From NCBI GenBank assembly GCA_028408365.1, contig JAOOLD010000009.1:1-63422 (forward strand): DNA of 63,422 nucleotides, in the 5' to 3' direction. The stretch is from Bacteroidota bacterium. Its GTDB lineage: Bacteria; Bacteroidota; Bacteroidia; Flavobacteriales; BACL11. The notes beneath the pieces were generated by a model. It saw only the letters and a program-made list of their open reading frames with translations, was not told where the DNA came from and ran no database searches. A program made the position numbers and the translations under genes. Below, in pieces: positions 15,537-24,860 of this stretch; the stretch's first letter is position 1; every line of letters begins with the position of its first letter.

Positions 15537-18500
15537 TTATTCTGATTTAATCTCTAGTGACAAGGCATTAATGTTTGAAATATTTTTAAAAAAATCTCTA
15601 TCTAAGCTAATTCTTGCCTTTCTTGAAAATAGATTTACATTATAATTGTTTTGTTTATCAATCAAATTAAATGTTACAGTATGTTTACCTTTAGTTTCGT
15701 TAATTATACTCTCAATTTCATTGACTAAGCTTTTAGTTATATCTTTGACATCAACTGAAATTAAAAGATTTCTAACTTCACTATCAACAATTTCTGACAA
15801 TAGCTTTATATTGTTTATTTTTAGTTCTAATTCATTATTATAAAACTTCTTCTTTATTTTTCCAGAAATCAATACTGCCCACCCTATATTTAGTAAAGAA
15901 TAATATTTTGTATAGTCCTCACCAAAGAAATAAAGTTTGTGAGAATCTGTATAATCTTCAACTTGTACTACTGCATATTTTTTTCCATTTTTTGATTCTC
16001 TATGCTCTACATCAACAATTACACAACTAAAAAAAAGATCTCTATTTTTATTTTTTTCGAGAAGTTTTATGTCTTTTACAGTAGAATTTGAAAAATTAAT
16101 TGATTCAAAAATAAAATCATCAAGTGGATGTGCAGATAAATAGATACCAACAACCTCTTTTTCTTTTGTAAGAAACTCCATTGTTTTCCATTTTTCGCAA
16201 ATCGGAGCTTTTGGAGATTCTAGTTCTATTTCTTGTGCACCTCCAAATATGTCTATTTGAGTGGATGATTTATCTTGTTGAATCTTATTACCAAATTTTA
16301 TCATTTTTTCAATATATGATTGTCCATCCTCAAGATGGAAGTATCTAGACCTATCAATTTCAAATGAATCAAACCCACCAGAAAGCACAAGAGATTCTAT
16401 TGTTCTTTTATTACAAGATCTTAGGTCTACTCTTTTAACAAAATCTGTAAAGCTCTTGAATGTACCATTTTGCTTTCTTTCTTCAACTATTGAATTAACA
16501 GCACTTTCTCCAACTCCTTTAATTGCCCCTAGACCAAATCTTATTTCAGATTTTTTATTTACTGCAAATTTGTAGAAACTCTCATTAACATCAGGACATA
16601 ATACTTTAATTTTCATTTTTTTACATTCTTCCATATAAAGGGTTATATCTTTTATATCTCGCATATGATTAGCTAGTATTGACGCCATTAACTCAGCAGG
16701 ATAGTGTGCTTTAAGAAAAGCTGTTTGATATGCTATCAAAGCATAGCATGTTGAATGTGATTTATTAAAAGCATATGATGCAAATTTTTCCCAGTCAGAC
16801 CAAATTTTTTCTACAACAGTCTCATCATAACCATTTTTCTTACACCCATTTACAAATTTTGGTTTTAGCTCATCAATAACAGATTTTATTTTTTTTCCCA
16901 TACCCTTTCTCAAGCTATCTGCTTCTCCTCTTGTGAAATTAGCAAGCTTCTGTGATAGCAACATAACTTGCTCTTGATAAACTGTTATACCGTAAGTTTG
17001 GGATAAATACTCCTCCATTTCTGGCAAATCATAGCTTATTTCTTCTTTACCATGTTTTCTTTTTATAAAATTTGGAATATATTCCATAGGTCCCGGACGA
17101 TAAAGAGCATTCATAGCTATTAAATCATCAAACTTATCAGGTTTAAGATTTTTTAAATGTGATCTCATTCCTTCTGATGAAAATTGAAAAATTCCTGTTG
17201 TATTTCCGTTTTTAAAAATTTCAAATGTAATACTATCGTTCAGTTCTATGTTTCTAATGTCAATTTCTTTTTGATGCAAATGCTTTATTATTTTCAAACA
17301 ATCTTTTATAATCGTCAAATTTTTTAAACCAAGAAAATCCATTTTTAATAAACCCGCATTTTCAACAGCACTATTATCGTACTGTGTGACTAAAAGATCA
17401 GAGTCTTTTGATGTTAAAACTGGTATGCTATCAACAAGATTATCAGATGTTATTATGATTCCACATGCATGAGTACCTATATTCCTTAAAGAACCCTCAA
17501 CTTTAATTGCGTTATTTATAGTTTGAGATGTAAGATTGTCTCCTTTTGAGATAGATATAAGCTCATTAACATTCTTGAGTTGATCACCTGCAAATCTTTT
17601 TTTTAGCTCATTTTTTTCCAAACTAAAAATTTCAGAAAGAGATGTTAAATCTGGAACAAGTTTTGCAATCCTATCTGCCTCGTTAAGTGGGAGATTAAGA
17701 ACACGAGCTGTGTCACGAATTGAAGATTTGGCAGCCATTTTGCCGTAAGTAACAATTTGAGCAACATTTTCATGACCGTATTTCGAAACTACCCAATCAA
17801 TAATTTTATTTCTGCCCTCATCATCAAAATCTATATCAATATCTGGAAGTGATATTCTATCAGGATTTAAAAATCTCTCAAAAAGAAGATCATATTGTAT
17901 GGGATCAATATCAGTAATTCCTATACAGTAAGCCACAACAGAACCTGCAGCAGAACCTCTACCAGGTCCAACAGAAACACCCATTTCTCTTGCTTTATTA
18001 ATAAAGTCTTGTACAATTAAAAAATAGCCAGGATATCCTGATTTTTCAATCACCTTTAATTCAAAGTTAATTCTCTCTTCAACATCTTGAGTTATTTCAA
18101 CATATCTTTTTTTTGCACCTTCAAAACAAAGATATCTCAGGAATTTATTTTGAGATTCAAGACCGTCTAAATCATCGCTGTCAGTAAAAGGTTGTGGTAC
18201 GTCAAACGAAGGAAGATTAACCTCTCTTTTTAATTTATAAGCATCAATCTTATTTACAACCTCATTTGTATTTGAAACAGCATCTGGAACTTCACAAAAA
18301 ATATTAAGCATTTCTTGAGTTGACTTAAAATAATATTGATCATTTTCCATTCCATATCTATATCCTCTTCCCTTTCCTTTGGGTGTTTGCTTAAGTTCTC
18401 CGTCCTTAACACAAAGCAAAATATCATGTGCGGTTGCATCTTCAGATTTTGTATAAAAAATATTATTTGTAGCAACTAATTTAATTTGAAATTCTTTAGA

Positions 18501-19832
18501 AAAATTGATGAGATGAGAATTAACGAATTCTTCATCAGCTACTGCATGTTTATTGATCTCAAGGTAAAAATCGTCTTTGAAATTAGTATGCCACCATTGA
18601 ATTTCTTTTCTTGCTTCTGACTCTCCCTTTTCTAATAAAATCTGAGAGATAGGTCCACTTAAGCCTCCGCTCAGTACAATTAAATTTTCCTTATTTTCTG
18701 TTAATATGTTCTTATCAATTCTTGGAACATAATAAAACCCATTTTGATAAGAGTATGAACTAAGTTTGCTGAGATTCAAATAACCCTCATAATTCTTAGC
18801 AAGAACTGGTAATTTATATCCGTTATCTCTGTTAGATTTATTTGTTGAATCAATACAAATATTAAATTCACAACCAATAATTGGTTTTAGCTTTAAACTA
18901 TCTAAATCTAATCCTTTATTAATTTCATGATTTAATACCTTATTAACAAAATTAAATGAACCAAACATATTTGAATAATCTGTTAGAGCCAAGGCTGGCA
19001 TTTCATACTCGATTGCCTTATCGATAATATCATCTAGTTCACATGTTGCTTGTAAAATTGAAAATTTTGAATGTAAATGTAAATGAGAAAACTTAATATC
19101 TGATGAAATTTGAATAATAGATTCAATTGTATCAGAAATAATTTCGGTTGGATGCTCATGTTGTTCTTTAATGTCGAGTTTTTTTTCAGGTAAAAAAGAT
19201 TTGGAATTGGATTTAAAATCACTAAATGTATTAAAGTCCATACCGATGTTTGAGTGAGGTACTACCTCCCTTTTGATTAACTCAAAAAAACATCTAGCTG
19301 TTGCATCTACATCATAGGATGCATCGTGAGCACCATCAAAGTCAGATTCAAATAATTTAAAATGAAGTTCTGCCAATGTAGGCCATTTATATCCTCCTCC
19401 TCTACCTCCTGGAATTTCACAATAATGAGTAGAAACAATTTTTGTATCAAGTGTAGGCTTTGATTGTAAATAGTTAGGAAGATTTTTTCTTAGAAATTCA
19501 CATCCTACTATATTATTATCAAACTCTACATTATGACCAATGAGTATATTTGTTTTTTCAAGAGTCTGTATAAATTCTTCAAGAACATTATCTATGTCTA
19601 AACCTTTTTTCTGAGCTATTTCATTTGTAATTCCATGTATTTTAGTTGAGTTGTATGGAATATCAAAATTATCAGGCTTAATAATCAAATTGTTTTTTTC
19701 AATAAGATTTCCTTTTATATCATGCAATTGCCATGCCAATTGGACCAGTCTTGGCCAATTATCAAAATCAGTTAATGGAGCTTTCCAATCATTTGGCAGT
19801 CCAGTTGTCTCTGTATCAAAAATTAAGTACAT
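15537..19832 (-). CDS. dnaE: DNA polymerase III alpha subunit with fused N-terminal exonuclease
   Basis: A 1431-residue replicative polymerase. The N-terminus is a DEDDh exonuclease: DTETTG (D6, E8), D105 in NVEFDNN, H169 and D174 in AHDASYDVDA. The PHP domain follows (SHLHLHS near 249-255). The polymerase catalytic aspartates are in PDIDIDF near 663-669. Finger and HhH regions and a C-terminal OB-fold follow. The exonuclease fusion is, as far as I know, normal for Bacteroidota DnaE and supplies proofreading in cis. The start is the ATG that begins the exonuclease strand. Confidence 0.95.
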   Translation of the reverse strand: MYLIFDTETTGLPNDWKAPLTDFDNWPRLVQLAWQLHDIKGNLIEKNNLIIKPDNFDIPYNSTKIHGITNEIAQKKGLDIDNVLEEFIQTLEKTNILIGHNVEFDNNIVGCEFLRKNLPNYLQSKPTLDTKIVSTHYCEIPGGRGGGYKWPTLAELHFKLFESDFDGAHDASYDVDATARCFFELIKREVVPHSNIGMDFNTFSDFKSNSKSFLPEKKLDIKEQHEHPTEIISDTIESIIQISSDIKFSHLHLHSKFSILQATCELDDIIDKAIEYEMPALALTDYSNMFGSFNFVNKVLNHEINKGLDLDSLKLKPIIGCEFNICIDSTNKSNRDNGYKLPVLAKNYEGYLNLSKLSSYSYQNGFYYVPRIDKNILTENKENLIVLSGGLSGPISQILLEKGESEARKEIQWWHTNFKDDFYLEINKHAVADEEFVNSHLINFSKEFQIKLVATNNIFYTKSEDATAHDILLCVKDGELKQTPKGKGRGYRYGMENDQYYFKSTQEMLNIFCEVPDAVSNTNEVVNKIDAYKLKREVNLPSFDVPQPFTDSDDLDGLESQNKFLRYLCFEGAKKRYVEITQDVEERINFELKVIEKSGYPGYFLIVQDFINKAREMGVSVGPGRGSAAGSVVAYCIGITDIDPIQYDLLFERFLNPDRISLPDIDIDFDDEGRNKIIDWVVSKYGHENVAQIVTYGKMAAKSSIRDTARVLNLPLNEADRIAKLVPDLTSLSEIFSLEKNELKKRFAGDQLKNVNELISISKGDNLTSQTINNAIKVEGSLRNIGTHACGIIITSDNLVDSIPVLTSKDSDLLVTQYDNSAVENAGLLKMDFLGLKNLTIIKDCLKIIKHLHQKEIDIRNIELNDSITFEIFKNGNTTGIFQFSSEGMRSHLKNLKPDKFDDLIAMNALYRPGPMEYIPNFIKRKHGKEEISYDLPEMEEYLSQTYGITVYQEQVMLLSQKLANFTRGEADSLRKGMGKKIKSVIDELKPKFVNGCKKNGYDETVVEKIWSDWEKFASYAFNKSHSTCYALIAYQTAFLKAHYPAELMASILANHMRDIKDITLYMEECKKMKIKVLCPDVNESFYKFAVNKKSEIRFGLGAIKGVGESAVNSIVEERKQNGTFKSFTDFVKRVDLRSCNKRTIESLVLSGGFDSFEIDRSRYFHLEDGQSYIEKMIKFGNKIQQDKSSTQIDIFGGAQEIELESPKAPICEKWKTMEFLTKEKEVVGIYLSAHPLDDFIFESINFSNSTVKDIKLLEKNKNRDLFFSCVIVDVEHRESKNGKKYAVVQVEDYTDSHKLYFFGEDYTKYYSLLNIGWAVLISGKIKKKFYNNELELKINNIKLLSEIVDSEVRNLLISVDVKDITKSLVNEIESIINETKGKHTVTFNLIDKQNNYNVNLFSRKARISLDRDFFKNISNINALSLEIKSE

Positions 19833-19923
19833 ATTACGTAATAAATTTAAAAAACGAATCGTAATTAAATTTAAATTACTTCACAATAGTTAATAAAAGT
19901 TAATAACTAATATTGTGGAAAAA

Positions 19924-20898
19924 CTAAATAAAGTTTTGTTTTTTCATCCAATCATCATTGAAAATTTTTGCTACATAGCGACTACCATGGTCGTGTAACA
20001 AAACAACGACCACATCACTACTATTAAGTTTCTCTTTTAATTGATTAATTGCAGCTATTGCACTGCCTGCTGAATATCCAGCGAAAATTCCTTCCTCTTT
20101 TGCTAGTCTTCTGGTGTACAGAGCACCATCTTTATCCGAAACCTTTTCAAAGTGATCGATTAGATTAAAATTAACATTAGCTGGTATAATATCTTCTCCT
20201 ATGCCTTCTGTTACATATGGATATATCTCACTTTCATCAAACTTACCAGTTTCATGAAATTTTTTAAATACTGAGCCATATGTATCAACACCCCATATTT
20301 TAATATTGGATTTTTTTTCTTTAAGAAATTTAGCGATGCCAGAGATAGTCCCGCCAGTTCCAACACCGACTACAAAATGAGTAATTTTACCTTTGGTCTG
20401 CTTCCAAATTTCAGGGCCAGTTGTTTCATAATGTGCATCGGAATTTGATAAGTTATCATATTGGTTAGGATAAAAAGAATTAGGTATTTCTTTATTAAGT
20501 CTTTTAGCAACTGAGTAATAAGACTTTGGGTCATCTGGATGAACATCAGTTGGACACACATAAACTTTCGCACCCATGGCTTTTAAAATATCTATTTTTT
20601 CTTTTGACTGCTTATCAGACACAGTACATACAAGATTGTATCCTTTATTTATACAAGCAAGAGCAAGACCCATACCAGTATTTCCTGAGGTAGCTTCAAT
20701 AACTGTACCACCTTTCCTGAGTGTACCTTTTTTTTCTGCATCTACAATCATTTTTAATGCCATTCTATCTTTGGTTGAGTGACCGGGATTAAAGCTTTCT
20801 ATTTTTGCTAAAACCATTGCACTAGTAGAAATAACTTTATTTAATCTGACTAGAGGTGTGTCACCGATTGTCTCTAAAATATTTTTATGAAATAGCAT
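19924..20898 (-). CDS. Cystathionine beta-synthase-like PLP enzyme
   Basis: A 324-residue fold-type II PLP enzyme. The Schiff-base lysine is in the motif FNPGHSTKDRMA (variant of NPGGSVKDR), the substrate loop is TSGNTGMG and the phosphate loop GTGGTISG. The Bacteroidota blocks GVDTYGSVFKKFHETG and HDHGSRYVAKIFND point to cystathionine beta-synthase rather than O-acetylserine sulfhydrylase. It lacks the regulatory CBS domains of eukaryotic enzymes. The ATG at 20898 is chosen because the -7 box at 20902-20909 covers the alternative TTG at 20904. No cystathionine lyase gene is adjacent. Confidence 0.85.
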   Translation of the reverse strand: MLFHKNILETIGDTPLVRLNKVISTSAMVLAKIESFNPGHSTKDRMALKMIVDAEKKGTLRKGGTVIEATSGNTGMGLALACINKGYNLVCTVSDKQSKEKIDILKAMGAKVYVCPTDVHPDDPKSYYSVAKRLNKEIPNSFYPNQYDNLSNSDAHYETTGPEIWKQTKGKITHFVVGVGTGGTISGIAKFLKEKKSNIKIWGVDTYGSVFKKFHETGKFDESEIYPYVTEGIGEDIIPANVNFNLIDHFEKVSDKDGALYTRRLAKEEGIFAGYSAGSAIAAINQLKEKLNSSDVVVVLLHDHGSRYVAKIFNDDWMKKQNFI

Positions 20899-20901
20899 AC
20901 A

Positions 20902-20909
20902 CAAAACTA
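20902..20909 (-). promoter_or_regulatory. -7 box abutting the start of the cystathionine synthase gene
   Basis: TAGTTTTG on the minus strand ends only 3 bases before the ATG at 20898. If it is the real -7 element, the transcript starts at or next to the ATG and is leaderless. Confidence 0.55.
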
Positions 20910-20926
20910 TTAAAACTCAACAAACC

Positions 20927-22132
20927 TTATTGTTTAACTTTTGAGACTTTACCAATGTAAATTGTTGGTAAGTACAGAACAAAAAGAGATAGAATAATAG
21001 CAGAAAGATTTAATATAGCTACATCTGTAAAATTTATTTTTATTGGCACATATTCCATAAAATAAACAGTTGGGTCTAGTTTAATTACCTTTAATTTTTT
21101 TTGAATAATTGAAGCCAATAGTGCTACTATGTTTCCAATTAATAGTCCATATGTCAATATAAAAGTGGTATGATATTGAAAAACCTTTCTAAGAACTTTA
21201 TTTGAAAAACCTATTGACTTTGTTATTTGATAAAATGTCTTTTTAGTTGCCAATATAACAAACATGATAGTAACTATGTTGACAAGACCGATAATAACCA
21301 TCAATATTATTATTATTCTAACATTAATATTTTGTAGTTCCAGCCAACTGAATATTTGTGGGAAATTATCGTAAAAGTTTGATGCTAAAAGATCAAATGA
21401 TATTTCATCATTTATTTTTTCAGTTAAATCGACTGTACTATTGTTATCTTTTAAATAGATTTCTAATCCTCCAACTTGATTTTGGTTCCAATTATTTAAT
21501 CTTTGTAATATTCTTATGTCAATTATGCAGTAGTATTCATCAAACTCAATCATTGTTGTTTCATAAATTCCACAAACTTTAAACTTTCTTAATCTTGTTT
21601 TTTCATCAAAAAAATAAGAAATCAAATCATCCCCTACAGATATTTTAAGTTTATCAGACATTATTTTCGAAATAAGGATTTGATTATTTTCTTTTTTTGA
21701 ACCTAAATCAGGCAAATTTCCTTTAATCAGATGACTAGAAAAAAAATCTAAGTTATAAACTTTATCAAACCCATTAACTAAAACTGGGTGAGTTAGATTA
21801 TTATATTTTAAAATTGATGTTTTCTTTACATACGGAAATACTCTATTTATACCCTCAACTTTTTTAATCTGTGAAAGGACCGAATCTTTATACAGAAACA
21901 TATTTTTATCATTGGATAAGTTATATTTTTCAATCTTTAAGTGAGAATTGAAGCCTATTACCTCATTTTTTATTGTTTCTTTAAAGCCAGAAAGAATAAA
22001 AATTGACAACATCATAATTATTACAGAAAGGGAAATAGCAACAATTCCTATTTTGATTGCAGGTTTTGTATTTTTACTTAATATTTTTTGAGACCTAAGT
22101 AATTTATATGCTATGTATAAAGGTAAGTTCAT
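20927..22132 (-). CDS. FtsX/LolC-type ABC transporter permease
   Basis: A 401-residue protein with an N-terminal membrane segment (about 28-48), a large extracytoplasmic MacB-like domain and three C-terminal membrane segments (about 272-295, 318-340 and 366-390), the FtsX/LolC/MacB plan. These permeases work with a LolD-type ATPase to release lipoproteins or drive similar mechanochemical steps; no ATPase gene is adjacent. The first 20 bases overlap head-to-head with the NamZ-like gene on the other strand. Confidence 0.85.
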   Translation of the reverse strand: MNLPLYIAYKLLRSQKILSKNTKPAIKIGIVAISLSVIIMMLSIFILSGFKETIKNEVIGFNSHLKIEKYNLSNDKNMFLYKDSVLSQIKKVEGINRVFPYVKKTSILKYNNLTHPVLVNGFDKVYNLDFFSSHLIKGNLPDLGSKKENNQILISKIMSDKLKISVGDDLISYFFDEKTRLRKFKVCGIYETTMIEFDEYYCIIDIRILQRLNNWNQNQVGGLEIYLKDNNSTVDLTEKINDEISFDLLASNFYDNFPQIFSWLELQNINVRIIIILMVIIGLVNIVTIMFVILATKKTFYQITKSIGFSNKVLRKVFQYHTTFILTYGLLIGNIVALLASIIQKKLKVIKLDPTVYFMEYVPIKINFTDVAILNLSAIILSLFVLYLPTIYIGKVSKVKQ

Positions 22133-23276
22133 ATTAAGTAACTCGGCTAAAATAGTCTATTTATTTTTTCTTATTGTTTTTGTCAGCTGTGAGAAGGAGT
22201 CAAAATTGATTTCTGGAGCTGAACAAACCAATATATATATCAAAAAAGTTTCAAATAAAAATGTCGCTATTGTTGCAAATCAATCTTCAATAATAGGTCA
22301 AACTCATCTAGTTGATTCTCTCACTAAACTTAACATAAATATTACAAAAATTTTCTCACCTGAACATGGTTTTAAAGGTGATAAAGATGCAGGAAAATAT
22401 ATTCCAAATAGATATGACGCAACAACTGGAATTCCAATAATATCTCTTTATGGTAATAATAAAAAGCCGTCCAAAGATGATATGCAAAATATTGATGTTC
22501 TTGTTTTTGATTTACAAGATGTCGGAGTTAGGTTCTACACTTACTTATCAACACTTCATTATGTTTTAGAGGCTTGCGCTGAAAATGATATTAAAGTTTT
22601 AGTTTTAGATAGACCAAACCCGAACGGACACTACATCGATGGTCCAATTTTAGACACCAATTTCAAATCTTTTGTTGGACTTCACCCAGTACCCATAGTA
22701 TATGCAATGACAATTGGAGAATATGCTAAGATGATAAATGGTGAAAGATGGATAAATGATTTATGTGATTTAGAAGTTATAAAAATGGTCAATTATAATA
22801 GAGATAAATTGTATGAATTACCTATTAAACCATCACCAAATCTTCCAAATGCTAAATCAATAAACTTATATCCATCCTTATGCTTGTTTGAAGGTACTAA
22901 TGTTAGCGTTGGCAGAGGAACTGATAAACCATTTCAACAATTTGGATCACCATACTTAAATATTTATGACTATTCTTTTGTTCCTACTAGTGGACAAGGA
23001 AATAAATTTCCTAAGCATGAGAACAAAGTTTGTAAAGGTGAAAATTTGGAGAATTATCCCAACTTAAATCATATTGATCTAGGTTGGCTTATAAGTTCGT
23101 TTAATCAAACTGAAAATAAAGAGGTTTTCTTTAATAATTTTTTTGATAAACTTGCAGGAAACGACAAGCTTAGAAATCAGATTGTAATTGGATTAGATGA
23201 AGATGAAATTAAAAACAGCTGGAAGAACGAGCTCGAAAATTTCAAAAAAATAAGATTAAAGTATTTAATCTATTGA
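22113..23276 (+). CDS. namZ: DUF1343/NamZ-type exo-beta-N-acetylmuramidase, probable lipoprotein
   Basis: A 387-residue protein with a lipoprotein-like signal (VFVSC, Cys27). The body carries the DUF1343 blocks VAIVANQSS, FSPEHGFKGD, FDLQDVGVRFYTY, LDRPNPNG and GLHPVPIVYAMTIGEYA. Characterised members (NamZ) remove terminal MurNAc from peptidoglycan fragments. The ATG at 22113 is the only start that keeps the signal, and it overlaps the 5' end of the divergent permease gene by 20 bases. The gene ends 12 bases before the regulatory element at 23289. Confidence 0.85.
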   Translation: MYKGKFILSNSAKIVYLFFLIVFVSCEKESKLISGAEQTNIYIKKVSNKNVAIVANQSSIIGQTHLVDSLTKLNINITKIFSPEHGFKGDKDAGKYIPNRYDATTGIPIISLYGNNKKPSKDDMQNIDVLVFDLQDVGVRFYTYLSTLHYVLEACAENDIKVLVLDRPNPNGHYIDGPILDTNFKSFVGLHPVPIVYAMTIGEYAKMINGERWINDLCDLEVIKMVNYNRDKLYELPIKPSPNLPNAKSINLYPSLCLFEGTNVSVGRGTDKPFQQFGSPYLNIYDYSFVPTSGQGNKFPKHENKVCKGENLENYPNLNHIDLGWLISSFNQTENKEVFFNNFFDKLAGNDKLRNQIVIGLDEDEIKNSWKNELENFKKIRLKYLIY

Positions 23277-23288
23277 TTTTTTAATTTT

Positions 23289-23322
23289 TTTTGCATAACT
23301 TTGTTACAAACAAGTTATACAA
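23289..23322 (+). promoter_or_regulatory. Upstream element shared with crtD
   Basis: A 34-base block beginning TTTTGCATAACTTT and ending TTATACAA, immediately before the ATG at 23324. It equals the crtD element (5736-5769) in length and in both end motifs. Shared control of the two transcripts is inferred. Confidence 0.55.
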
Positions 23323-23323
23323 A

Positions 23324-23527
23324 ATGGACAAACTACCTAAATTTCTTACCGTTTATTACCCAATAATTTTGGCTTTTATATGTCTCCTATATTCTGTTGG
23401 TTTAGGATTACTAGGATTCACTGAGGAAGCTCAATACTCTGCTCACTGGCCAGCTACGATTCTATTATTTGCTATAGCAATTAGGCAAAGAAGAAGTGAC
23501 TTGAACAAAAAAAGTAGAAGAAGATGA
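23324..23527 (+). CDS. Tiny membrane protein (67 aa), unknown
   Basis: The ATG at 23324 gives 67 residues with two hydrophobic segments (about 8-28 and 40-52) and a strongly basic end (RQRRSD...KKSRRR) that should face the cytoplasm. No family recognised. The frame is open upstream to 23291, but that would read through the 34-base element. The stop overlaps the next gene (ATGATGA), so the two are coupled. Confidence 0.6.
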   Translation: MDKLPKFLTVYYPIILAFICLLYSVGLGLLGFTEEAQYSAHWPATILLFAIAIRQRRSDLNKKSRRR

Positions 23528-23658
23528 TGAATACCTCAATGTTTATTATTGGATTTGTCATTTTCAGCATGTATATATGGGGTTTAATTTACATGATCAA
23601 CTGGGGTCATAAATCTCAAGAGAACGATCAAACTAAAGATCCAGAGCTAGAAAAATAG
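23524..23658 (+). CDS. Tiny single-helix membrane protein (44 aa), unknown
   Basis: A 44-residue frame starting with two consecutive ATG codons that overlap the stop of the 67-aa gene. It has one membrane helix (about 6-26) with a polar, charged tail (GHKSQENDQTKDPELEK). The topology resembles small accessory subunits of membrane complexes or transporters, but no partner gene is near. It ends 1 base before the convergent aminotransferase stop. Confidence 0.55.
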   Translation: MMNTSMFIIGFVIFSMYIWGLIYMINWGHKSQENDQTKDPELEK

Positions 23659-23659
23659 A

Positions 23660-24856
23660 CTACAATTTATTTGGATAAATCTCAAGTGCATATTTAATAC
23701 AATCCACTGCCTTGCTAATAGAGTTGCGATTTAATACGTATGCAATCCTTACTTGCCTTTTACCAATAACTTGATTAGAATAAAAACCTGCAGCAGGAGC
23801 AAGCATTACAGTATTACCTTCATGATTGAATTTCTCTAGCATCCACTGACAAAAATTTTCTGCATCATCAACAGGAAGCTCAGCAATTGCGTAAAATGCA
23901 CCACTTGGTTTTGGACAGACAACACCTTCTATATCATTCATTTTTCTGACGAGTAAATCTCTTCTTGAAACATATTCAGCAATTACTTTATCAAAATAAT
24001 CTTTTGGTGTTTTTAAAGCTGCTTGAGCAGCAATCTGACCAAAAGTAGGTGGAGACAGCCTAGCTTGAGCAAACTTTAAAGATGTTGAAATTACATGCTT
24101 GTTTTTGGAAACCAAACAACCAATTCTAATGCCACACATACTGTATCTTTTTGATGTTGAATCAATAACAATTGCATTCTTTTCTATTCCTTCAATATTT
24201 AGTATTGAAGTATGTTTCAGTCCATCATATGTAAATTCTCTATAAACTTCATCAGCAATTAAAAAAAGATTGTGTTTCACCACAATTTCTTTGAGTTGAT
24301 TTAATTCCTCCTCGCTATATAAATATCCAGTGGGATTTCCTGGATTACATATAAGAATAGCTTTTGTTTTAGTACTAATTAATTTTTCGAACTCTTTAAC
24401 AGGAGGTAATTTAAATCTGTTTTTTATTGAAGTACTTATTGGTCTAACTTTGACATTTGCGGATTTAGCAAATCCGTTGTAATTAGCATAAAAGGGTTCT
24501 GGAATTATAACTTCTTCATCTATATCTAAGCAAGAACTCATTGCAAAAAATAAAGCTTCAGAACCTCCTGTAGTGATTAATAAATCGTCATGTGATAATG
24601 AAATATTTTTTGATTCGTAATATTTAACGAGTTGCTTTCTATAACTTTCAAATCCAGCTGAATGACTATACTCTACTACTTTTTTGTTAAAGTTATTAAT
24701 TGCTTCTAATGCTACATCTGGTGAATTAATATCAGGCTGACCAATGTTTAGATGAAATACATTTGTTCCGTTTTTCTTTGCTTTCTCTGAAAAAGGTACA
24801 AGTTTTCTTATTGGAGACTCAGGCATGGCTAAGCCCTTTTTTGAAATACTGGTCAT
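23660..24856 (-). CDS. Class I/II aminotransferase (aspartate aminotransferase-like)
   Basis: A 398-residue fold-type I PLP enzyme. It has NPGNPTGY, the cofactor Asp in IADEVYREF, and the Schiff-base lysine in DSTSKRYSMCGIRIG. The C-terminal Arg in RQVRIAYV binds the substrate carboxylate. The overall pattern fits aspartate/alanine aminotransferases of the I-gamma group; the exact substrate cannot be read. It follows the DUF1573 gene by 4 bases. Confidence 0.85.
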   Translation of the reverse strand: MTSISKKGLAMPESPIRKLVPFSEKAKKNGTNVFHLNIGQPDINSPDVALEAINNFNKKVVEYSHSAGFESYRKQLVKYYESKNISLSHDDLLITTGGSEALFFAMSSCLDIDEEVIIPEPFYANYNGFAKSANVKVRPISTSIKNRFKLPPVKEFEKLISTKTKAILICNPGNPTGYLYSEEELNQLKEIVVKHNLFLIADEVYREFTYDGLKHTSILNIEGIEKNAIVIDSTSKRYSMCGIRIGCLVSKNKHVISTSLKFAQARLSPPTFGQIAAQAALKTPKDYFDKVIAEYVSRRDLLVRKMNDIEGVVCPKPSGAFYAIAELPVDDAENFCQWMLEKFNHEGNTVMLAPAAGFYSNQVIGKRQVRIAYVLNRNSISKAVDCIKYALEIYPNKL

Positions 24857-24860
24857 TAAA

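Noticed and set aside
15537-19832. DnaE-exonuclease fusion as a novelty
   Set aside because: As far as I know the N-terminal DEDDh domain is normal for Bacteroidota DnaE.
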